The position numbers and the translations under genes were made by a program. Below the pieces are notes generated by a model. The model saw only the letters and a program-made list of their open reading frames with translations, ran no database searches and was not told the origin of the DNA. A stretch of 59,076 bases of DNA from Bacteroidota bacterium (GTDB lineage: Bacteria; Bacteroidota; Bacteroidia; Flavobacteriales; Weeksellaceae), in the NCBI GenBank assembly GCA_018902795.1, contig JAHIQD010000013.1, forward strand, positions 1-59,076. The letters run 5' to 3'. This document shows, in pieces, positions 17,047-24,962 of the stretch (the stretch's first letter is position 1; each line of letters begins with the position of its first letter).

Positions 17047-17898
17047 TTATCTGTTGATATGATAATAAGCCAGCATTTTATAATACAGCTTGGCAGATAG
17101 GAAAGCGGTAGGTTTTGGCATCGGAGAATCCATTAATTCCACAATATCAAACGCAACGACATTGCACTTTTCAAACACTTTTCTTAAAAGCTCCAAAGTC
17201 GGATACCATTGTAACCCTCCCGGTTCCGGTGTTCCTGTAGAAGGAGCAATCGAAGGATCGAATGCATCCAGATCGATCGTAATATAAACGTTCCCGGAAA
17301 CTTTCTCCAAGACATCGTTAACCCAGTTTTCGTTGTTGGCAATGGTATGTGCCCAGAAACACTGCTCCTGATTCACGTGCTCCATTTCCTCAACATCCAT
17401 GGAACGGATTCCTACCTGAACCAGATTATGTTTTTTGCTTGCTTCATACACTGCGCAGGCATGATTGGAAGTCGAACCATGAAAATCCGGACGCAAATCA
17501 GTATGTGCATCCAGCTGAAGAACCGTCAGGTTTTCGTATTTCTCACCGACAGCACGGATGGAACCAATTGAAACTGAATGTTCGCCACCAAAAAGCGTGA
17601 ACAGTTTATCGTCATGATTCAGCAATTCTTTTGTTTTCTGGTAAACCGCTTCTGTCATTGCTTCTGGTGAAGACTTTTCTGTAATTTCTCCCGCCAGATA
17701 AACCCCTTCCAAATAAGGTTCTGTTCCGGTTTCGATATCGTAAAGCTCCATGTTTTCGGAAGCATCCAAGAAAAGTTCCGGCCCTTTGTCGGCTCCTTTT
17801 CCCCAGGTTGAAGTTCCGTCGTAGGGAACGGTTACCAACACGACTTTTGACGTTTCCAACTGACCATTTTCTTCCGGAATTCCTGCGTATGTTTTCAT
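17047..17898 (-). CDS. speB: Agmatinase
   Basis: Agmatinase hydrolyses agmatine to putrescine and urea with a two-manganese centre. All ligands are visible in the 283-residue protein: H107 (GGEHSVS), D130, H132 and D134 (LDAHTDLR), D209 and D211 (TIDLDAFDPSIAP). The sequence around SNHACAVYEA also fits agmatinase better than arginase. The arginine decarboxylase gene lies 1 kb away on the same strand, so the two form an arginine-to-agmatine-to-putrescine route, interrupted by a HAD gene on the opposite strand. Confidence 0.92.
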   Translation of the reverse strand: MKTYAGIPEENGQLETSKVVLVTVPYDGTSTWGKGADKGPELFLDASENMELYDIETGTEPYLEGVYLAGEITEKSSPEAMTEAVYQKTKELLNHDDKLFTLFGGEHSVSIGSIRAVGEKYENLTVLQLDAHTDLRPDFHGSTSNHACAVYEASKKHNLVQVGIRSMDVEEMEHVNQEQCFWAHTIANNENWVNDVLEKVSGNVYITIDLDAFDPSIAPSTGTPEPGGLQWYPTLELLRKVFEKCNVVAFDIVELMDSPMPKPTAFLSAKLYYKMLAYYHINR

Positions 17899-18001
17899 GT
17901 GAAGTTTTGAATTTTAGATTATAAATTTTGAATTTTCAAAGATAATTATTTCTCCTCTATTTCCTGATATGGCTTTTTCTCCATTTTCTTTTCTGAATGC
18001 T

Positions 18002-18009
18002 TAAATTTG
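18002..18009 (+). promoter_or_regulatory. Putative -7 box for the HAD phosphatase gene
   Basis: TAAATTTG is an exact TAnnTTTG match 13 bp before the start codon, which would give a very short leader. No clear -33 box was found. Confidence 0.45.
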
Positions 18010-18022
18010 CAAAAAATTAAAA

Positions 18023-18682
18023 ATGCCTTTAAAAGCTGTTTTGTTCGATATGGACGGAGTAATTGTGGACACCGAACCTCTTCACCGGAAAGCCTATTTC
18101 AGAATGTTTGAAGACTTCGGTTTTGAGGTTTCTGAGGAATTATACACGACTTTCACAGGTGCTTCCACGAAAAAAGTGTGCAGCACGTTGGTGGAAAGGT
18201 TCAAACTCGACGAAACGCACGAAGACCTGGCCTCCATCAAAAGAAATTATTTTAAACACTATTTTGATACAGATCCAGATTTCGGTTTAATTCCGGGCGT
18301 TAAAAATCTGATAGAAAACTATTTTGAAAACGGCATCAAACTCGTTCTGGCTTCATCAGCTCACATGAATACGATCAACTGGGTTTTTGAAAAGTTTGAA
18401 CTTGAAAAATATTTTCTGGGAAAGATAAGCGGTGCAGATCTTCAGGAATCAAAACCTCATCCGGAAATCTTTATCACCGCCGCGGAAATGGCCGGTGAAC
18501 AAAAAGAAAACTGTATGGTCATCGAAGATTCCACCAACGGAATAGAAGCTGCTTTCTCTGCCGGAATTTTTTGTGTCGCTTACCAAAGCGCTCACTCTAA
18601 AAGTCAGAATTATGACAAAGCGGGTTTGCTGGTTTCTGATTTCTCGGATATTGAGTTTGAAAAGATGGAAAGATATTTCTAA
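18023..18682 (+). CDS. HAD-superfamily phosphatase (beta-phosphoglucomutase-like)
   Basis: This is a 219-residue subfamily IA HAD hydrolase. Motif I DMDGVIVDTEP has nucleophile D9 and acid D11. Motif II is the serine in VLASSAH, motif III the lysine in SKPHPEIF, and motif IV VIEDSTNGIEAA. A helical C1 cap lies between motifs I and II. This set is shared by beta-phosphoglucomutases and sugar-phosphate phosphatases such as 2-deoxyglucose-6-phosphatase; the substrate is unknown. It is on the plus strand between speB and speA, which are on the minus strand, so it is transcribed alone. Confidence 0.88.
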   Translation: MPLKAVLFDMDGVIVDTEPLHRKAYFRMFEDFGFEVSEELYTTFTGASTKKVCSTLVERFKLDETHEDLASIKRNYFKHYFDTDPDFGLIPGVKNLIENYFENGIKLVLASSAHMNTINWVFEKFELEKYFLGKISGADLQESKPHPEIFITAAEMAGEQKENCMVIEDSTNGIEAAFSAGIFCVAYQSAHSKSQNYDKAGLLVSDFSDIEFEKMERYF

Positions 18683-18686
18683 ATTT

Positions 18687-18722
18687 AAAAGGTGGCGCGA
18701 GCGAAGCGAGCGCCAAAAAGTT
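18687..18722 (+). terminator. Possible terminator after the HAD gene
   Basis: TGGCGC and GCGCCA form a 6-bp GC stem around a purine-rich loop, followed by AAAAAGTTTTTTT. The long loop makes it a moderate prediction. Confidence 0.5.
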
Positions 18723-18765
18723 TTTTTGTAGAGATATCCTTTGGCAGGAAGACTGATATTTGTTT

Positions 18766-18833
18766 CTAGCCCCGATTGCAGCGAAAATCCTTTTTGGCGG
18801 AACCGCCAAAAAGATTGCAGCGGAAAGCGGGAC
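18766..18833. repeat. Dispersed intergenic repeat, copy 1 (CTAGCCC...AGCGGGAC)
   Basis: The element starts CTAGCCC-GATTGCAGCG, passes through ATCCTTTTTGGCGG and its inverted half, and ends GATTGCAGCGGAAAGC. A second, diverged copy is at 31228-31307. I have the impression this palindromic intergenic element is frequent in flavobacterial genomes, but that is from memory. Confidence 0.7.
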
Positions 18834-18843
18834 CGAAATAAAA

Positions 18844-18869
18844 AAGGAGCAACTTTCCCGTTGCTCCTT
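18844..18869 (-). terminator. Intrinsic terminator of speA
   Basis: A perfect 10-bp stem (AAGGAGCAAC / GTTGCTCCTT) with a 6-nt loop has an A/T-run behind it on the minus strand, 6 bp past the speA stop codon. Confidence 0.9.
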
Positions 18870-18875
18870 ACATTT

Positions 18876-20267
18876 TTAATAACCTAAAAGTTTCAAAACA
18901 TCTTCAGGTTTTTGTTCTTCGCGGAACACTTCGTAGGTGAAGTTTCCGTCCTCGTCTTTATCGATGAGGATATGCTTTGGCTGCGGCATCAGACAGTGAT
19001 GAACGCCACCATAACCGGCAATGGTTTCCTGATAGGCTCCGGTATGGAAAAACCCGATGTAAAGCGGTTTTGTGTCGCTGAAAACAGGCAGATAAATCGC
19101 ATTGGTATGCTGCTCAGAATTGTAATAATCATCTGAATCGCAGGTTAACCCTCCTAAAAACACTCTTTCGTAAGTATCTTCCCAGCGGTTGAGCGGAAGC
19201 ATGATGAAATGGCGAGAAATCGCCCATGTATCCGGCAAAGTGGTCATGAAAGACGAATCGATCATGTTCCATTTTTCTCTGTCGTTCTGGCGTTTCTGAG
19301 AAATGATTTTGTAAAGATGTCCACCACTTTCGCCAACGGTAAAACTACCGAATTCGGTGTAGATATTTGGTTCTTCAACGCCTTCCTCTTCACAGAATTT
19401 TTTGATTTGAGAAACAATTTCGTTCACCATATACTGGTAATCATAATCGAAATTCAAAGAAGTTTTTATTGGGAAACCACCACCGATATTGAGGGAATCA
19501 ACTTCAGGTGCAATTTTTTTCAAACGCGCGTAAACCCGGAGACATTTATATAATTCATTCCAGTAATAGGCGGTATCCTTAATTCCGGTATTGATGAAAA
19601 AGTGCAGCATTTTCAGCCTCGCATTGGGGTGTTCCGCAATTTTCTGGCTGTAATAAGGGATGATATCTTTGTATCCAATCCCTAAACGGGAGGTATAAAA
19701 TTCAAATTTCGGTTCTTCCTCGGAAGCGATTCTGATTCCGATGTTGAACGTAGAATCGATGCTTTCAGTTAATTTATCCAGTTCCCGGTAATTATCGAGA
19801 ATCGGGGTAATATTTTCAAAACCGCTGTTGATTAAATCTGAAATTTTTGCCAGGTAATCGTCCGTTTTGAAACCGTTGCAGATTACTTCCACATTTTTAT
19901 CAAATTTTCCTTTATCATAAAGCGATTTCACGATATCCATATCGTAAGCGGAAGAAGTTTCCAGAGAGATATCATTTTTTAATGCTTCTTCCAAAACGAA
20001 AGCAAAATGACTCGACTTCGTGCAGTAGCAATAGCGATATCCTTTTTTATAATCACTTTTTTCAATGGCTTCTTTAAACCAGGCTTTTGCCCGCTGAATA
20101 TTGGTGGAAATTTTCGGCAGATAATTAAATTTCAAAGGGGTTCCAAACTTTTCGACGACCTCCATCAAAGGAATATCGTGAAATTGCAACGTATTTTCCG
20201 AGACATTGAATTCTTCAGTCGGGAAATACAAAGTTTGGTCGATCAATTCTGAATATTTAATTTTCAT
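18876..20267 (-). CDS. speA: Arginine decarboxylase (short flavobacterial form)
   Basis: This is a fold-type III PLP decarboxylase of 463 residues, shorter than the about 630-residue SpeA of enterobacteria but typical for the form called arginine decarboxylase in flavobacteria. The PLP lysine is K84 in YCYCTKSSH. The phosphate-binding glycine loop is NIGGGFP. The C-terminal active-site cysteine/aspartate motif is GGLTCDSDDYY, and YTSRLGIGYKDI and EFGSFTVGESG also agree. It decarboxylates arginine to agmatine, the substrate of the nearby SpeB. The ATG at 20267 begins MKIKYSELIDQT, the usual family N-terminus. The other possible reading, carboxynorspermidine or diaminopimelate decarboxylase, fits less well. 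Confidence 0.85.
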   Translation of the reverse strand: MKIKYSELIDQTLYFPTEEFNVSENTLQFHDIPLMEVVEKFGTPLKFNYLPKISTNIQRAKAWFKEAIEKSDYKKGYRYCYCTKSSHFAFVLEEALKNDISLETSSAYDMDIVKSLYDKGKFDKNVEVICNGFKTDDYLAKISDLINSGFENITPILDNYRELDKLTESIDSTFNIGIRIASEEEPKFEFYTSRLGIGYKDIIPYYSQKIAEHPNARLKMLHFFINTGIKDTAYYWNELYKCLRVYARLKKIAPEVDSLNIGGGFPIKTSLNFDYDYQYMVNEIVSQIKKFCEEEGVEEPNIYTEFGSFTVGESGGHLYKIISQKRQNDREKWNMIDSSFMTTLPDTWAISRHFIMLPLNRWEDTYERVFLGGLTCDSDDYYNSEQHTNAIYLPVFSDTKPLYIGFFHTGAYQETIAGYGGVHHCLMPQPKHILIDKDEDGNFTYEVFREEQKPEDVLKLLGY

Positions 20268-20474
20268 TTTTTAGTGGTCGTATTTACGGGTTGAATCTGC
20301 AAATTTGGTGAAAAAAGTTGGTTTTTTATTTTAAATTTATCATAAAAAACAATTTGCTGCAAAAAACATCCGAACCCTTAAGAAAATGAAAATCTCAGCC
20401 AAAAATATCCAGCTGATTTTCAGGAGAAATAATTTTCTGAAAGGCTTTTTCTGTGAAACTCGGGATTTTAGTCT

Positions 20475-21095
20475 CTATGATCCCACAAAAACCACCAGAT
20501 CTCCACTTTCAAAATCAATAACAACCTGGTCTTCTGAGGCGAAATTACGGGTTCCTATTTTTTTTGTCAGCATTAAATTTTCTTTGTTCAATGGCCAGTT
20601 TAAACCCTGAGTAGAAATATTTTCAGCGACAGGAAAAGGATAGAGTGAAATCGTTTTTCCTTTCACCTGTTCTAAAACTAAATGATTCGGTGAGAAAAAA
20701 TAGGTGGAAAATTCGTCATAGAAAGTGATTTGCAATTCATTTTTAAAGAGGAATGCTGTGGTTAAATTTCCCAGAAAATGATCCATTTCGCCGCCACTTC
20801 CTCCGTAAACGTCCACTTTTTTGAAACCTTTTTCTTTAATGATTTCTAAAGATTTTTCGAAATCGGTTTTGTTCTGATCAGGAGTAAAAATAAATTTTTT
20901 ATGGTAAATATCTTCATCACTTCCGGAATGGGAATCGAAATCCCCGGAAATAAAATCGAGTTTTTCTAGGGGAAAGTTTTTTTCCTTTAAGTAGTGAAAA
21001 GCGCCGTCGCTGCAGGCAATCAGAGAATAACCTTCCGTTTCGGGAAGGTTTTCCGGAGGAATTCCGTTGATAAAAAGAAGGGCTTTATCTGTCAT
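20475..21095 (-). CDS. Thiamine pyrophosphokinase
   Basis: This enzyme transfers pyrophosphate from ATP to thiamine to make thiamine diphosphate. The 206-residue protein begins MTDKALLFINGIPP, the start I choose at 21095 because the 15 residues before it are not family-like. It shows the ATP/metal motifs CSDGAFHYL, ISGDFDSHSG (D52 and D54) and DQNKTDFEKSL and the loop YGGSGGEMDH, all in the family order. The C-terminal beta-barrel that binds thiamine is present but diverged. It overlaps the end of the cobalamin adenosyltransferase gene by 11 bp, so the two vitamin-cofactor genes are translationally coupled. Confidence 0.9.
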   Translation of the reverse strand: MTDKALLFINGIPPENLPETEGYSLIACSDGAFHYLKEKNFPLEKLDFISGDFDSHSGSDEDIYHKKFIFTPDQNKTDFEKSLEIIKEKGFKKVDVYGGSGGEMDHFLGNLTTAFLFKNELQITFYDEFSTYFFSPNHLVLEQVKGKTISLYPFPVAENISTQGLNWPLNKENLMLTKKIGTRNFASEDQVVIDFESGDLVVFVGS

Positions 21096-21654
21096 TCGGA
21101 TTCCAGTATTCTTCAGTTTCATTATTAATTTTGGAAACATATCTTGCCAAAACGAAAAGGTAATCTGAAAGGCGGTTGAGATATTTGATCAGTTCCGGAC
21201 GGACTTCTTCACTTTCATTCAGAAAGACCAAACTCCGTTCTGCCCTTCTGCAAACGGTTCTGCAAATATGAAGCGATGTCGCCGATTTTCCGCCTCCGGG
21301 AAGGATGAAATACTGTAAAGGCTCCAGATCTTTTTCAAAAGCGTCCATCCAGTTTTCGAGTTCTACGATTTCGGTTTCAGAAATCATCAGTGAAAGCCGC
21401 GATTTTCCGTTTGCCAACGTTAATTTATCCGTTGGTGTAGCCGATTCTGAACCCACGGTAAATAAATCAAACTGAATTTTTTTGAGCTGTTGCAGTACTT
21501 TTTCATCGGTAATTTCACATTTCGCAAAACCAATGAATGAATTCAGTTCGTCAATATTCCCGTACGATTCCACTCTGGCAGACGCTTTGGAAACCCGTGT
21601 TCCTCCGTAGAGCGCAGTTTCACCTTTGTCGCCGGTTTTTGTATAAATTTTCAT
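21085..21654 (-). CDS. Cob(I)alamin adenosyltransferase, PduO type
   Basis: The enzyme transfers the adenosyl group of ATP to cob(I)alamin to give adenosylcobalamin. The 189-residue protein starts MKIYTKTGDKGETALYGG, the ATP-binding N-terminal motif. It has VESYGNIDELNSFIG and the active-site LPGGGKSATSLHICRTVCRRAER and PELIKYLNRLSDYLFVLAR, all diagnostic of PduO/EutT-like trimers. It precedes and overlaps the thiamine pyrophosphokinase gene by 11 bp. No cobalamin biosynthesis genes are in the window, so it probably serves salvage of imported corrinoid. Confidence 0.93.
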   Translation of the reverse strand: MKIYTKTGDKGETALYGGTRVSKASARVESYGNIDELNSFIGFAKCEITDEKVLQQLKKIQFDLFTVGSESATPTDKLTLANGKSRLSLMISETEIVELENWMDAFEKDLEPLQYFILPGGGKSATSLHICRTVCRRAERSLVFLNESEEVRPELIKYLNRLSDYLFVLARYVSKINNETEEYWNPNDR

Positions 21655-21840
21655 TGGCTTTTCTTTGAGGTAAATTTAATGATTTTATTGCGGTTCCTAA
21701 AAGTTGAATTTTAAAAATATGGTCACAACAAGAACATTAATATATTTTATTAAAATTTTTTGTAATAATTTCAGAACTTTTATATCCAAAGCACAGAATA
21801 TTCTAAAACTTACATTCATCAAATTAAAATTCAATACGAA

Positions 21841-21903
21841 ATGAACCAAAGAAAAACTTTGAATATGAAAGATTACCTTACCGAAATCTTCACTAATCCG
21901 TAA
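21841..21903 (+). CDS. Possible 20-residue leader peptide upstream of the sigma factor
   Basis: An ATG at 21841 opens a 20-codon frame (MNQRKTLNMKDYLTEIFTNP) whose TAA ends 3 bp before the sigma factor ATG at 21907. The spacing would allow coupled translation. There is no homology evidence, so it could be chance. Confidence 0.25.
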   Translation: MNQRKTLNMKDYLTEIFTNP

Positions 21904-21906
21904 CCA

Positions 21907-22392
21907 ATGAATCAGGAATTTGAACAGCTCTACAAAGAGTTTTCGCCGAGAATTTACAAACTTTGTCTGAGTTACTCCGGAGACCGGCTTTTTGCAGACG
22001 ACCTTCATCAGGAAACCTGGATTGCGGTTTGGAACAGCCTGTCCAAGTTCCGCAATGAAAGCAAAATTGGCACCTGGATTTACAGGATCGCGATTAACAC
22101 CTGCTTAATGGGAATTAAAAAGCAAAAAAACAAAGCTGACAATTCTGAGGCTATCTTATCAAAACTCATTCACGAAGAAAGTGATGACAACTCAAAGGAA
22201 ATCAACCGCCTGTACGAATCAATCAGCAAACTGAAAGAAAACGAAAGAATCGTCATTACTCTGGTTCTGGAAGAAAAACCTTACGAAGAAATTGCAGAAA
22301 TCACAGGAATTACCGAAAATAATCTGCGCGTGAAAATCCACAGAATAAAAAAAGAACTTCAGGAAATATATTTGAATCATGGAAGAATTTAA
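21907..22392 (+). CDS. ECF-type sigma-70 family RNA polymerase sigma factor
   Basis: The 161-residue protein has only sigma regions 2 and 4. Region 2 (about 5-75) contains FEQLYKEFSPRIYKLCLSY, the -10-binding DLHQETWIAVW and the region-2.4-like GTWIYRIAINTCL. Region 4 (about 100-160) has LKENERIVITLVLEEKPYEEIAEITG and the HTH ENNLRVKIHRIKKEL. It would direct RNA polymerase to a small regulon under envelope or environmental control. The 197-residue membrane protein gene overlaps its end by 14 bp and is the natural anti-sigma candidate, although that protein has no recognisable anti-sigma domain. Confidence 0.9.
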   Translation: MNQEFEQLYKEFSPRIYKLCLSYSGDRLFADDLHQETWIAVWNSLSKFRNESKIGTWIYRIAINTCLMGIKKQKNKADNSEAILSKLIHEESDDNSKEINRLYESISKLKENERIVITLVLEEKPYEEIAEITGITENNLRVKIHRIKKELQEIYLNHGRI

Positions 22393-22972
22393 AGAACTCG
22401 AAAACCTATGGAAACAATCTGAAACCGAGGTTCCGGCAAAAAACCCAGCTATTTCAAAAATAAAAAACAACCGCATGAAACTGAAAAACACTTACACAAA
22501 GGGCGCAATATTACTCATTTTGACAGGCATTGTCATCCTGATTTTAATGACCACTTTCGACGCTAAAATAAAAACCACACCGATCATCTCGTCAATGGTA
22601 ATCATCTCGTTAACCTGTTTTCTACAGGCGGGTTTAATGCTTTTCACCGCCAATAAAATCAGTAAAATAGATGAGACTCAAACGCCGGGTCTGCATTTGA
22701 AACAATGGCAAAACTTCAGGCTGTTTCAGAAAAAACAGAGACACTGGAACATGCCGGTATATTATGTTTTGCTGAGCATCGCTCTCGGAGTTTATATGTA
22801 CGAACTGCTGAAAACCGTAGATTTATGGAAAATGATTCTCGCTTTTGCCATCACTTATTCATGGATGCTGTTTGCTTATTTTTATCTCGGTAAAAAGGAA
22901 GTTAAAAAACAGGACGGCAAACTTGACGGCATTATCGCAGAACTGAAAAGTCTCGAAAACCAGTTTAACTAA
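22379..22972 (+). CDS. Four-span membrane protein, possible partner of the ECF sigma factor
   Basis: The 197-residue protein has a soluble N-terminus of about 38 residues (EEFKELENLWKQ) and four hydrophobic segments: GAILLILTGIVILILM, ISSMVIISLTCFLQAGLML, MPVYYVLLSIALGVYMY and MILAFAITYSWMLFAYFYL. A charged C-terminal tail follows. It starts 14 bp inside the sigma factor gene, so translation is coupled. This gene order is typical of sigma/anti-sigma pairs, and the short cytoplasmic N-terminus could hold the sigma factor. No zinc-binding anti-sigma motif (HxxxCxxC) is present. Function is inferred from position only. Confidence 0.7.
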   Translation: MEEFKELENLWKQSETEVPAKNPAISKIKNNRMKLKNTYTKGAILLILTGIVILILMTTFDAKIKTTPIISSMVIISLTCFLQAGLMLFTANKISKIDETQTPGLHLKQWQNFRLFQKKQRHWNMPVYYVLLSIALGVYMYELLKTVDLWKMILAFAITYSWMLFAYFYLGKKEVKKQDGKLDGIIAELKSLENQFN

Positions 22973-22975
22973 AGA

Positions 22976-23004
22976 AATCCGGGAGTTTGTATAGCTCCCG
23001 GATT
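22976..23004. terminator. Bidirectional terminator between convergent genes
   Basis: The perfect 10-bp stem AATCCGGGAG / CTCCCGGATT is flanked by an A-run and a T-run. It lies between the sigma operon (plus) and the hydrolase gene (minus). Confidence 0.9.
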
Positions 23005-23009
23005 TTTAT

Positions 23010-23849
23010 TTAAAGTTCGTCCAAAACGATTTTCCAGAGATTTTTATTGAAGCTTCGGAAAAAATTAATGTGGCCAATTTCTTTCTTTTCGGATTCAGCG
23101 ATTTTTATTTCTCTGTACGTTTTATCCAAATTGGGATATGCATTATTCATCAGACTTTCCATTCCTTTCCACGTAACCCAATGATCGTCTTCGGCGTGAA
23201 TAACGAACGTTTTCTGTCTTAAATCTGAAGAAAAGTCTTTATCAATTTTTTCGAAAAGGCGTTTGGTCGATTTTCTGTTCAGAATTAAGGTTCGCCAATC
23301 CAATGCCACATTTTTTGGCAAACTTTCGCCCAAGCCAAACCAATGCGCCGGGAAATACCCCAATAAACTGACGGTCACGGGAAGCGCAACACCAAAACCG
23401 AAAAATGCAGTGAAACCAACTTTAAAAGAAAGGTGTCCGATATATGCATCCTGGGTGGCGACGAAAATAAACTTTTCGAAAATTTCAGCATCTTCATTCA
23501 TTCCTAAAATCAAAGCACCTACTGAATGGCCGAGACAGAATTTTCTGTGATTTGCGTAATCTGCTTTAATGAAATTGGTCACTGTTTTGAAATCTTCAGT
23601 TCCCCAGGACCGCATAGAAGCTTCAAAACCTTTCATTTTCTTTGGTTTCGATTCGCCGATTCCGCTGTAATCATACGTGATAACGACATAGCCATTTTCC
23701 GCAAAATACTTTGCAAAAGAGAAATAAACCTGCTGCTTTACACCGGTTGCAGAATTGATGAGCAGGAGTTTTCCGTTTGACTTTTCCGGTTCGAAAATTT
23801 TCACGGAGATTGCTGAATCATCAGAAATTTTTAGCAATAATTCTTTCAT
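23010..23849 (-). CDS. Alpha/beta hydrolase of unknown substrate
   Basis: The 279-residue cytosolic protein has the nucleophile elbow LGHSVGA (S109), an oxyanion region near YDYSGIGESKP, an acid in the IHAEDDHWVTW segment and a late histidine in GHINFFR. The arrangement is that of serine aminopeptidase S33-like hydrolases. The hydrophobic central segment (GFTAFFGFGVALPVTVSLLGYF) sits where the lid domain would be and could contact lipid. It is monocistronic, with a convergent terminator downstream. The substrate cannot be predicted. Confidence 0.8.
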   Translation of the reverse strand: MKELLLKISDDSAISVKIFEPEKSNGKLLLINSATGVKQQVYFSFAKYFAENGYVVITYDYSGIGESKPKKMKGFEASMRSWGTEDFKTVTNFIKADYANHRKFCLGHSVGALILGMNEDAEIFEKFIFVATQDAYIGHLSFKVGFTAFFGFGVALPVTVSLLGYFPAHWFGLGESLPKNVALDWRTLILNRKSTKRLFEKIDKDFSSDLRQKTFVIHAEDDHWVTWKGMESLMNNAYPNLDKTYREIKIAESEKKEIGHINFFRSFNKNLWKIVLDEL

Positions 23850-23951
23850 TGTTCAAAAAAAATTCACTTAAAATAAAGTGAATTTTGAGTTTTTAAAAGT
23901 ATTAAATTTATCGGGGATTCTTTCGAAATTTAAGTATGTCGGGAATAGCAT

Positions 23952-24845
23952 TTACCCGCCTGTGAGATCTTTCAGATAAGGCAAACCGCTTTGTGAACCT
24001 CGGTTTATCGCCACTTTTAATGAAACATCATTCCCGAACTGCACACATTCGTCAACACTGTTCTGGTGACACATCGCTACTGCAAAACCGGAAGTGAAGG
24101 CATCGCCCATTCCCATTTTATGCAGCACCGAATCGTGATCGTTTCTGTAATATTTCATTTCTGAACCATTAAAATAGGTGGTCGAATTGGAGTCATCACG
24201 CACAAAAAGTTTGTTGGGATATTTTTTAAGGATTTCTTCCCGTTGATCTTCCCCAAAAACAATGGAAAGCTCATCACTTTTCGCCACGATAAAACTGGCA
24301 TTTTCGATGATATCCGCTGAAAGTTTTTTTGCCGGGGAAGCATAAATTCCAATTTTTTTACTGTTTTTCTTCGCCAGTTCAACAGTAAACTCAACAACAT
24401 CCATCGGAATTTCCAACTGAATCAAAACTAAATCTGCCGTAGAAAAAAACTTCTCCGCTTCGGCAACATGCTTTGGCTTCAAACAGTAATTGGACGCAGG
24501 CACCACCACAATTGAATTAATTCCTTCCGATGAAGTAACGTAAGCGGTTCCGGTTGCTCCCTCTTCTGTTTCGGCGACAAAACTTACATTTACCCCTTCA
24601 TCAACAAGATTTCTTAAAATCTGCTGTCCAAAAGGATCCATCCCGACACATCCGATAAAATACACACTTGCTCCAAGCCGTGCTGTTCCCACCGCCTGAT
24701 TGGCGCCTTTTCCACCAAAAAAACTTTCAGATTTTTCGGCCATCACGGTTTCATTAGGTTTGGGAAGATGATTGGTGTTGAGCACCAAATCAATAGACGA
24801 ACTGCCAACAACAATAATTTTTGGTTGTTCCGAAGTAATTTTCAT
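23952..24845 (-). CDS. PfkB-family carbohydrate kinase, ribokinase-like
   Basis: The 297-residue protein opens IIVVGSSSIDLVLNTNHLPKPNET, followed by FFGGKGANQAVGTARLGA, the ribokinase substrate motif, and FIGCVGMDPFG. The C-terminal anion-hole motif reads MGMGDAFTSGF instead of the usual TGAGD. The catalytic aspartate is kept but alanine is replaced by methionine and the preceding D-T is lost. Ribokinase phosphorylates ribose at O5; a related pentose or nucleoside substrate is possible given the altered motif. No ribose transporter is nearby. Confidence 0.8.
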   Translation of the reverse strand: MKITSEQPKIIVVGSSSIDLVLNTNHLPKPNETVMAEKSESFFGGKGANQAVGTARLGASVYFIGCVGMDPFGQQILRNLVDEGVNVSFVAETEEGATGTAYVTSSEGINSIVVVPASNYCLKPKHVAEAEKFFSTADLVLIQLEIPMDVVEFTVELAKKNSKKIGIYASPAKKLSADIIENASFIVAKSDELSIVFGEDQREEILKKYPNKLFVRDDSNSTTYFNGSEMKYYRNDHDSVLHKMGMGDAFTSGFAVAMCHQNSVDECVQFGNDVSLKVAINRGSQSGLPYLKDLTGG

Positions 24846-24877
24846 TAGTTTTGGAGGTTAGGTATTTTAATAATAGA

Positions 24878-24895
24878 GACGCGATGAATCGCGTC
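24878..24895. repeat. Small perfect hairpin repeat (GACGCGAT/ATCGCGTC)
   Basis: GACGCGAT-GA-ATCGCGTC is an 8-bp perfect stem with a T-run on the plus-strand side, between the DUF4241 and ribokinase-like genes. It resembles a short intergenic palindrome seen in many bacteria, from memory. It faces the wrong way to terminate the minus-strand genes. Confidence 0.5.
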
Positions 24896-24962
24896 CCATT
24901 TTTTTTGTCTGCTGAACAAATTTATTCTTTTAAATACAAATGCGGAAATTATTTAACTTAAA

